Below are positions 56,291-63,400 of a DNA stretch of 64,000 nt, piece after piece. Numbering within the stretch: position 1 is the first letter of the stretch; each line of letters begins with the position of its first letter. Made by a program: the position numbers and the translations under genes. The notes under the pieces were generated by a model. It did not search any database, was not told where the DNA came from, and saw only the letters and a list, made by a program, of their open reading frames with translations. This DNA comes from Candidatus Parabacteroides intestinigallinarum (GTDB lineage: Bacteria > Bacteroidota > Bacteroidia > Bacteroidales > Tannerellaceae). Location: the NCBI GenBank assembly GCA_019114945.1, contig DXEN01000010.1:62001-126000 (forward strand), written 5' to 3'.

Positions 56291-57473
56291 TAATTTCTTG
56301 TATCCTTCGAAGCGCTTCCGCCAATGTCTCGTTCTTGCAGCAAAGGGAGATGCGGATGTAACGGTCGCCCCGGCTACCGAAGATGAAGCCCGGCGTCAGG
56401 AAGACATTCGCCTCGTACAATACCTTATCGGCCACCGCCTCACTGCTCTTGGCCGAGTCGGGGATGCGTCCCCACAGAAACATACCTACCTGGCGCTCAT
56501 CGTACTCGCATCCCAAGGCGCGCATAATCTGTCCCGCCAAGTCGCGGCGGCTCCGATACACCTCGTTCATGCGGTCGTACCACTCCTTCGGCGCGCTCAA
56601 TGCCTCTACCGCGGCATACTGCATCGGCTTGAACTGCCCGGAGTCGATATTGCTCTTCACCTTTAGCACCCATTGCACGAAACGGGCGTTCGAGGCCAAC
56701 ATCGCCATACGCCATCCCGGCATGTTGTGCGCCTTACTCATGGAGTTCAGCTCGATGCAAACCTCTTTCGCCCCGGGCACGCTCAGGATGCTCAGCGGAT
56801 GGTCGTTCAGGATGAAGCTATACGGGTTGTCGTTGCAGACAACGATGCCATGTTTCCGTCCGAAAGCCACCAAGCGCTCGTACAGCTCCCTGCTGGCGTT
56901 CGCCCCGGTAGGCATATTGGGATAGTTGGTCCACATCAGCTTCACGTTTGTCAGGTCCATCTTCTCCAGTTCCTCGAAATCCGGCTGCCAGCCTAATTCC
57001 TCCTTCAGGTCGTAGGGAATCAGGTTCGCCTCCACCAGCTTGCTCACGGAACTATACGTGGGGTAGCCGGGATTGGGCACCAACACGCCGTCGCCCGGAT
57101 TCAGGAACGCCAACGAGATGTGCAGGATTCCCTCTTTCGAGCCGATGAGTGGTTGTATCTCCGTCCGCGGGTCCAGCTCCACGCCGTACCACCGCTTGTA
57201 CCACCCGGCGAAACCCTGGCGCAACTCCGGTATGCCCACGTACGGCTGATAGCCATGCTCGTCCGCCCGGCGGGCGTGTTGGCACAACGCCTCGATCGTA
57301 TCGTCCGACGGCGGCAGGTCGGGGCTACCCACGCCCAAGTTAATCACGTTCTTTCCCGCGGCGTTCATCTCCGCCACTTCTTTCAGTTTCCGGGAAAAGT
57401 AATATTCCTGCACGCTACCCACGCGGCGAGCGGGCACGATGTCACACGCTTTGTCTTCCTTCTGCATATTCAC
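56277..57473 (-). CDS. PLP-dependent aminotransferase (class I/II) of the Phe/Tyr operon
   Basis: 398 residues, fold type I, with INLGVGSPDLPPSDDTIEAL, the PNPGYPTYSSVSKLVEA segment, TNYPNMPTGANASRELYERLV, and the PLP Lys in ELNSMSKAHNMPGWRMAML. Close in pattern to LL-diaminopimelate or aspartate aminotransferases. Its place between pheA and the DAHP synthase suggests it aminates phenylpyruvate and 4-hydroxyphenylpyruvate. The start overlaps the pheA end by 32 bases, so translation is coupled. Confidence 0.9.
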   Translation of the reverse strand: MNMQKEDKACDIVPARRVGSVQEYYFSRKLKEVAEMNAAGKNVINLGVGSPDLPPSDDTIEALCQHARRADEHGYQPYVGIPELRQGFAGWYKRWYGVELDPRTEIQPLIGSKEGILHISLAFLNPGDGVLVPNPGYPTYSSVSKLVEANLIPYDLKEELGWQPDFEELEKMDLTNVKLMWTNYPNMPTGANASRELYERLVAFGRKHGIVVCNDNPYSFILNDHPLSILSVPGAKEVCIELNSMSKAHNMPGWRMAMLASNARFVQWVLKVKSNIDSGQFKPMQYAAVEALSAPKEWYDRMNEVYRSRRDLAGQIMRALGCEYDERQVGMFLWGRIPDSAKSSEAVADKVLYEANVFLTPGFIFGSRGDRYIRISLCCKNETLAEALRRIQEITINN

Positions 57474-58287
57474 CTAATATTTTTAAATCCTTTGTCAATG
57501 GTCTGATCGCGTCCAGCGCCTGGCGGTAACGGGTAAGGTCCGTGAAGGTCAGGTCCACGTAAAAGAGGTATTCCCACTCGCGCCCGATAATCGGCAGGGA
57601 CTGTATCTTGGAGAGATTCATGTCGTAGAACGAGAGCACGGCGAGCACTTTCGAGAGGCTGCCCGCGGTATGCGGCAGGGCAAACACGAGCGACGCCTTG
57701 TTCTTATCGCTGTCGCGCACGATGTCGTCGGCCACCCAGCGGTCCGCGAGGGCCAGGAAGCGGGTGAAATTGCGCTTGTTCGTCTCGATGCCCTCGGCCA
57801 GCACCTCCATGCCGTAAATCCGGGCGGCCAGCTTACCACAGATCGCCGCGTGCCCTTTCAACTGGTTCTCGGCTATCCAGCGGGCGCTCATGGCGGTGTC
57901 GCCCTTCTCCACCACCTTCGCGTTCGGTAGCGTATCGAGGAAGTCAGCGCACTGCATTAAGGCGATAGGGTGGGAATTCACCTCGGTGATGTCGTGGATG
58001 GAGCTGCCGGGCAGGGCTACCAGCGAGTGCGAGATGCGCAACTTATACTCGCCCGTGACGCTCAGCCCGCTCTCGCGAATTAACTCATGGTTCTGCAGGA
58101 GGCTTCCGGCTATCGTGTTCTCGATGGCCATCAGGCCCACCACGGACGGGTCTTTCTTGATGGTCGTGATTACCTCGCGGAACGTATCGCACGGAATGAT
58201 CTCAATCTCCTCGCCCTCGTAATAGTTCCGGGCGGCGATGTCGTGATACGAACCGGCTATTCCCTGTATCGCTACTTTCTTTTTCAT
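57442..58287 (-). CDS. pheA: Prephenate dehydratase
   Basis: Converts prephenate to phenylpyruvate. 281 residues, a stand-alone dehydratase without chorismate mutase. IQGIAGSYHDIAARNYY at the N-terminus, LMAIENTIAGSLLQNHELI, and the conserved NFTRFLALA (Thr-Arg-Phe). The ACT regulatory domain (about 190-275) has IQSLP where ESRP usually binds Phe. First gene of the operon, transcribed behind an attenuator with a Phe/Tyr leader peptide. Confidence 0.93.
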   Translation of the reverse strand: MKKKVAIQGIAGSYHDIAARNYYEGEEIEIIPCDTFREVITTIKKDPSVVGLMAIENTIAGSLLQNHELIRESGLSVTGEYKLRISHSLVALPGSSIHDITEVNSHPIALMQCADFLDTLPNAKVVEKGDTAMSARWIAENQLKGHAAICGKLAARIYGMEVLAEGIETNKRNFTRFLALADRWVADDIVRDSDKNKASLVFALPHTAGSLSKVLAVLSFYDMNLSKIQSLPIIGREWEYLFYVDLTFTDLTRYRQALDAIRPLTKDLKILGEYAEGRQSV

Positions 58288-58324
58288 CTTGTCTCTCTAT
58301 TTTTCGCGTTTAATTGTTTGTAAT

Positions 58325-58354
58325 AAAAAAAGTCCCACCGAAACCGGCAGGACT
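58325..58354 (-). terminator. Attenuator terminator in the pheA leader
   Basis: On the minus strand AGTCCTGCCG and CGGTGGGACT form a 10 bp stem with two G-U wobbles and a GTTT loop (58331-58354), followed by seven T (58325-58331, sharing one base). It lies 37 bases ahead of the pheA start, so it blocks entry to the operon. Its left arm can instead pair with GGCAGGA at 58409-58415 near the end of the leader peptide gene. Confidence 0.88.
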
Positions 58355-58396
58355 TCATATATCGTTTATTGATACCTCATATCGCTTATCAACGCT

Positions 58397-58471
58397 TCAC
58401 ATACAAACTCCTGCCCTTACCTTGCTAAAGTAAAAGTAATAAAAGTAATATGTAAAGCTAAATCGATTCAT
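58397..58471 (-). CDS. Phe/Tyr leader peptide of the pheA operon
   Basis: 24 codons starting MNRFSFTYYFYYFYF and ending with TGA at 58397-58399. Ten of the first 15 residues are Phe or Tyr, five of each, nine of them within residues 6-15. The start lies some 20 bases downstream of the expected transcription start. The segment GGCAGGA, which can disrupt the terminator, lies in codons 19-21 just before the stop. A ribosome stalled for lack of Phe-tRNA or Tyr-tRNA would leave this segment free, while one reaching the stop would cover it. This matches the products of the operon. Mechanism inferred from sequence. Confidence 0.9.
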   Translation of the reverse strand: MNRFSFTYYFYYFYFSKVRAGVCM

Positions 58472-58498
58472 TCGAACTTTTGTCTTTTAAATTCGTGG

Positions 58499-58528
58499 CA
58501 AATGTAACGCTTTTTTGAGAAATACAAA
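58499..58528 (-). promoter_or_regulatory. Promoter of the pheA operon
   Basis: On the minus strand TTTG (58525-58528), an 18 base spacer, and TACATTTG (58499-58506), matching both Bacteroides boxes (-33 TTTG, -7 TAnnTTTG). It predicts a leader RNA of about 205 bases before pheA. Confidence 0.8.
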
Positions 58529-58602
58529 CTATAAACGACCTTTTTTTATCAATTCACTACTCATTTTTCCTCATCAAGATGGCTCCGCGGCCCAACGGAC
58601 AT

Positions 58603-58670
58603 AGGTGCGTTGGCAAAGACACATACGTGCGTTGGCAAACGCACCTATGTTCTCCGGCCATTTCACCTAT
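58603..58670. repeat. 22 bp-type repeats in head-to-head arrangement
   Basis: Minus-strand units CACGTATGTGTCTTTGCC... (58608-58629) and CACCTATGT (ending 58607) meet plus-strand units at 58642 and 58664 (CACCTATGTTCTCCGGCC and CACCTAT). Matches the array at 1719-1828 in both orientations (34 of 35 bases and 20 of 20 bases). Lies upstream of the pheA promoter, downstream of the short Rpn gene. With the attenuator this accounts for the 420 bases without an ordinary gene. Confidence 0.8.
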
Positions 58671-58707
58671 CTGCGTTTTTCAAGGCGATTCCTTGGAACC
58701 AGAATGA

Positions 58708-59301
58708 TTATAGTCGCTCGATGTCCTCCAAGGAGAGGCCGGAGCATTCAGCGATAACCTCCAGCGGGATGCCTTTGCGTTTCATGGCAAGAGCCATCTC
58801 CAGCTTGCCTTGCTCGATGCCTTGCGCCAAGCCTTCGGCTTTCCCGATCTCAATGCCTTGCTCGATGCCTTTCTTGATGCCTTTCTCCTCGGCGTACTCG
58901 ACGGTGTTCTTGTAGTCGCGGTAGCGCTTCAGGGCCTCGTCGTAAAGCACACGCTCCTCCTTCGTCAGGCTCGCCACGTCAGCCACCTCCAGCAGCCTCT
59001 CGAAAACTGACTTACGCAACCTCTCAGGCATCCGCTCCAATGTCTCCATATGCTTCAATAAATAAATCCAACGTTCAAAATCATTCTCGCATTCCTCCCA
59101 CGACCCTCTCGGGAAGTAGGGAAGCTCCAGGTACACCTGACGGATCTTGTCGCTGAACATGCGACCCGTAGACCTGTCCGCCAGGATCACGTCCGTGCGG
59201 AACTTCGAGAACTCCCCCTCCATCTTGAAGTTGAGGAGTATCTCCTGACCGAAGATCCTATGAAAACCGAAATCCGTGAACGGATTAATAAATCTCCCCA
59301 T
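58708..59301 (-). CDS. Rpn-family protein with catalytic core deleted in frame
   Basis: 197 residues. Begins MGRFINPFTDFGFHRIFGQEI like the full copy at 59420-60259, then jumps to LLNFKMEGEFSKF. About 98 residues (22-119 of the full copy) are missing, and with them the PD-(D/E)XK residues. The rest is nearly identical, except for a 16-residue repeat expansion (GIEIGKAEGLAQGIEQ) in the C-terminal helix. The frame is intact and the promoter kept, so it is likely expressed, as a non-catalytic partner or as a decaying copy. Its role is inferred. Confidence 0.8.
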   Translation of the reverse strand: MGRFINPFTDFGFHRIFGQEILLNFKMEGEFSKFRTDVILADRSTGRMFSDKIRQVYLELPYFPRGSWEECENDFERWIYLLKHMETLERMPERLRKSVFERLLEVADVASLTKEERVLYDEALKRYRDYKNTVEYAEEKGIKKGIEQGIEIGKAEGLAQGIEQGKLEMALAMKRKGIPLEVIAECSGLSLEDIERL

Positions 59302-59334
59302 AGCTAAGTATCTTTTTAATGTTTATATATACCG

Positions 59335-59364
59335 CAAAATTAATGGTTTCCTGCCAAACGCAAA
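59335..59364 (-). promoter_or_regulatory. Promoter of the truncated Rpn gene
   Basis: On the minus strand TTTG (59361-59364), 18 base spacer, TAATTTTG (59335-59342), both fitting the Bacteroides consensus. Confidence 0.65.
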
Positions 59365-59419
59365 GGAATAACGACAATAATTCATTTCCCGCTCGCACAA
59401 CCGAGAATATATCCGTTGG

Positions 59420-60259
59420 TTATAGCCTCTCTATCTCCTCCAAGGAGAGGCCGGAGCATTCAGCGATAACCTCCAGCGGGATGCCTTTGCGTTTCATGGC
59501 AAGAGCCATCTCCAGCTTGCCTTGCTCGATGCCTTTCTTGATGCCCTTCTCCTCGGCGTACTCGACGGTGTTCTTGTAGTCGCGGTAGCGCTTCAGGGCC
59601 TCGTCGTAAAGCACACGCTCCTCCTTCGTCAGGCTCGCCACGTCAGCCACCTCCAGCAGCCTCTCGAAAACCGACTTACGCAACCTCTCTGGCATCCGCT
59701 CCAATGTCTCCATATGCTTCAATAAATAAATCCAACGTTCAAAATCATTCTCGCATTCCTCCCACGACCCCCTCGGGAAGTAGGGAAGCTCCAGGTACAC
59801 CTGACGGATCTTGTCGCTGAACATGCGACCCGTAGACCTGTCCGCCAGGATCACGTCCGTGCGGAACTTCGAGAACTCCCCCTCCATCTTGAAGTTGAGG
59901 AAGAACACCCCGTAGACGGGCTGCAACTCGAACTTCCAGTCCTTGCCACGCTGCCCCTGCTGGTCGATCGCCCGGGCCAGGTAGTACAAGCCTCGGTCGT
60001 AGAAATAGGGCTGGGCCGCCGCCTGCATCTCCACCACGAACCACACGCCGTCGCTGTCCTCGCAATAGACGTCGAACACGACGCCGCGGCCCTCCTCCAG
60101 CTCCGGTGTCTGGAGCGGGTTCTTGATACGGATGTCCCGCACCTCGCGCTCACCTTTCAACAACTGGTTCAGGAAATCGATGAGCAACTCCTTGTGTATC
60201 TCCTGACCGAAGATCCTATGAAAACCGAAATCCGTGAACGGATTAATAAATCTCCCCAT
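59420..60259 (-). CDS. Rpn-family PD-(D/E)XK nuclease / putative transposase-like protein
   Basis: 279 residues of the recombination-promoting nuclease family (PDDEXK_2 type). N-terminal PFTDFGFHRIFGQEIHKELLIDFLNQLL, catalytic residues readable as D63 in VVFDVYCEDSDG and E77-x-Q79 in FVVEMQ, then YYLARAIDQQGQRGKDW. The C-terminal part carries repeated GIKKGIEQGK-type helices ending LSLEEIERL, which in this family serve in oligomerisation. Rpn proteins cut DNA and some act in phage defence. The adjacent truncated duplicate retains the C-terminal part. Confidence 0.9.
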   Translation of the reverse strand: MGRFINPFTDFGFHRIFGQEIHKELLIDFLNQLLKGEREVRDIRIKNPLQTPELEEGRGVVFDVYCEDSDGVWFVVEMQAAAQPYFYDRGLYYLARAIDQQGQRGKDWKFELQPVYGVFFLNFKMEGEFSKFRTDVILADRSTGRMFSDKIRQVYLELPYFPRGSWEECENDFERWIYLLKHMETLERMPERLRKSVFERLLEVADVASLTKEERVLYDEALKRYRDYKNTVEYAEEKGIKKGIEQGKLEMALAMKRKGIPLEVIAECSGLSLEEIERL

Positions 60260-60293
60260 AGCTAAGTATCTTTTTAATGTTTGTTTGTTCGGG

Positions 60294-60323
60294 CAAATTT
60301 AATGTTTTCTTTCCACATTCAAA
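60294..60323 (-). promoter_or_regulatory. Promoter of the full-length Rpn gene
   Basis: On the minus strand TTTG (60320-60323), 18 base spacer, TAAATTTG (60294-60301). Same spacing as the promoter of the truncated copy, while the spacer sequence differs. Confidence 0.65.
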
Positions 60324-60372
60324 GGGAAGGCGAGGAAGAATTTCTATTTTTACACCGCCCGCTCATACGAGG

Positions 60373-60414
60373 CGACGCGAACGCCCCTGTCGTGTGACAG
60401 GGACGCTCGCGTCG
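60373..60414 (-). repeat. 19 bp stem-loop downstream of the large exported protein gene
   Basis: Arms 60373-60391 and 60396-60414 enclose a GTGT loop. 17 of 19 positions pair fully and the other two are G-U wobbles only in the minus-strand RNA, the strand of the upstream gene. CCCTGTC/GACAGGG forms the core. There is no T run, so it may protect the 3' end or bind protein rather than terminate. Confidence 0.7.
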
Positions 60415-60465
60415 GTCTGTAGGAACGCTCGCGTGGGGCGACGCGGATATTCGCGCGCCGAAAGG

Positions 60466-63400
60466 CTAACGGACGAGTACTTTCTCGGTCTGCCCGCGCT
60501 CGCCATCGGTGGCTTGTATCATGTAGATGCCCGCCGGGAGGGTGAAGGTGTAGCGCGTGGTGTTCACACTGAAGCGGCGTACTTGCGCGCCGTTGAGGGC
60601 GAATACCCGGATGTCCTTCACCGGCTGGAGAGCGGAGACAATTACCTCGCCGGGCCGTGCGGAATAGATGCTGATGGTGTTCTCCAGCTCGTCCGCCATG
60701 GCGCTGTTGCGGAGGTAATAGCGTCCGTGGCTGTCGCCGCTGACGCGCAGCTCGTAGCTATCGCCTTCCAACCGCGTGCTCTGGCGGGTCGCGGCGTCGT
60801 AGAGGTAGAGCGGGGTCGCCATCCGGCTGATGCCGCTGATGGTGATGGTCACCTCGTCGTCGCCCGCGTTGTAGACGCCCAAGCCAATGTTGCTAATCTT
60901 CTTCACGGCGTTCACCTGCGCCGCCCGGCTACCCGCTACGGTGTAGACCATCGGGGCGTCCAGCTCGGAGTCGAGCAGTACCACGGCGTCCTCCGAAGCC
61001 CGGTAGCCATTCTCCGCCTTGTCCGAGGTGAGCAGCTTCGCTACGCTCCGCGTCTCGCCACGCTCCGCCGTTATCGTCAGCGTCGGGTTCGTGGCGGCGA
61101 AAGAGGCGGCTTTCGTCTCCGAGGTCGCTTCAATCTCCGTATCGGACATCATCGCTTCCGTGAAAGTGACTTTCAATTGCTCATCCGTTACATTCGGCTT
61201 CACTTCGATAAAGAATGCTTCCATCGGTTTCACCGTACCGGAAACACTGCCCAAAGTACCGTCATCTCCCGTAAATGGCACGTCCGGCGTACCGACAACC
61301 GCGGTAGGAGCGTCATTAGCTAATGTCCAATATTTATTGTTTAAGATACTACTATTAACTTTCAAGAACTCACCCATGTTCAAATACGTCATATAAGGAT
61401 TACCAACTAAAAAGTGACGTGCCTCGCCCGCTTCTACATCCGTTGCCGATTCACCATTCACCTTTGTTAAATCGACCTCAACTGTCGCATTATTCAACGA
61501 GGTAGCCAACAAGCCGGCTTCCGTACGGTCTCCTACCGGATGGAGCGACTCGCCCGCCTTAGTTTGTTGATAGGTATATTCCTTATCCGCTTTCGGGAGG
61601 CGAACTGTTACCGCGTCGTCCTCTTTCTCGTCCACACGCATATAGAAGCCTTTACCTATTGAGTAAGGAACCCATACATCGTTGTACTCGATACTCCAGT
61701 TGGATTTTACGGCGGACACACCGACTACATTCGTTCCATCGGCTACAGCAGCCGTAAGTGTAGGATTCTCTATCATTGAATAAGCCACCGCCTTGTTCCA
61801 TGCTTTCTGGTAGAACGGTAGTTTCCAACGATGATAGGGGCTATCTTCCTTATAGCTGAACTCGATATCCTCAAACGCCGGTGTCTCTTGCTTGCCGGTC
61901 GCATAAGGAGCGTACATATCGCCCGCATAAACCGCTCGCAACGGCGATGCCATCCAATACGGCTTATTACGCTCCAACGTAAACTCTACCCATGCTTTCT
62001 GATAATCCAGATAGTGTTGTTTGAACAGGGTAGCCTCCGGCTTGAAGTAGATTTGCTCTACCTTATTTATATAATAAGGCTTGATTTGGTATTTCGCCTC
62101 ACTATTTCTTACCGTGTCGATTGCCATCTCGTATTTAATGTTTCCGATATTTGCGACAGTAGATGTCCCGTTCGCGTCTGTCGTTGGATCGACCAACGGC
62201 AACTCCTTGCCATCCAATACGGTAATCTTCGTAAAGTAAAGCGGTGAGTAGGTAAACGCCGTTACATCATCATTACCATTGACATCTTGGGATTCGTTCT
62301 TGGTTCCCATGTAAAGCTCCGCCTCGTTGGATTGCTTCCATGAGCCGGCATCCGTACTCTCGTTATACCAATCCTTTCCTGTCTCTTGCCACGTCAAGTA
62401 TTCCGGCACGACTTTAATTTGCAATCGAGCCCAGCCATCGCAGGCGTTACCCAAAATGGTTTCTCCATCGCCACTTTCAGAGAATGGTATATATAATGTA
62501 TATTTCTTGCCTTCCTCAAACGTATATGTATGCTCAAACTCTATCGTTAATGAATTATTGTTCTCTCCATTTTTAGCGAACAACTTAGTAACGTTCCCTA
62601 CTTTCGTTGGATTTTGGGATATGTCTTCATCAGCGTTTTCCATGAGGTATACACTTGTATTGTTTTCATTCAATATCAAGCTATGATTTTCCATCCCTTC
62701 ATTTTCCTCAACCGCATACTTGATATTTGTCCGAATGGGAATCGTTAAAGATTTGCCGCTCTCTATATGCCGCAGTCCTAAACGAATCGGCACATTCGTC
62801 AAATCGTCCGGATATTCAACGCCGACAATACCCGGATAAATTTCCGGTACATCATTCTCGTTCAAATCAAACAATACGGAGGTTACATCGGTACAATATA
62901 GCTTCTCATCATTATTCACGGAACTATCTATATATGGCATCGCGACGATTTCCTCGTTTGTCATATACATTGTAAATTCCGTGTCATTGATTCGCAACAA
63001 GCCTTTCCCGAATAATTCCAATAAACCATTTTTTATAGCTTTTTGATTCTCTTCTGTTGGCTCCCAAGCTTCCACGTCGCTTTCTGAGAAATCTTTTTTA
63101 CCATCATGCGTATCTCTAAACTCCGCGATCGCCTTTTTCAAAGGATAATCACCGAAACGTATCTTATTATAATCTTCCATTGAACCTAAATACCAATCGA
63201 AACCATACTGATTTTCCGTTAACGTAGAACCATCCCGTCCGACCAATTCAGCCCCAATCTTCCGTTGTGTTCCAAGGCAAACCAATCCGCTGGTATTATT
63301 CATCGTCTCTACCGTAACTCGTACCGCCGGTTGTACTTTAAAGGGGGATTTTAAGACACACGGGTCTTTCAGGTTAAAAGAAGTCGTCGCGCTCGCTTCA

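Noticed and set aside
58284..58358. Small frame with FFYY overlapping the pheA attenuator, ending at the pheA ATG
   Set aside because: Its Phe-Phe-Tyr-Tyr codons are simply the terminator's T run. The upstream peptide at 58397-58471 has far more Phe/Tyr codons and the right place relative to the alternative stems.
58708..60259. Insertion sequence
   Set aside because: Although related proteins are called transposases, there are no terminal inverted repeats or target duplications; the pair looks like a tandem gene duplication.
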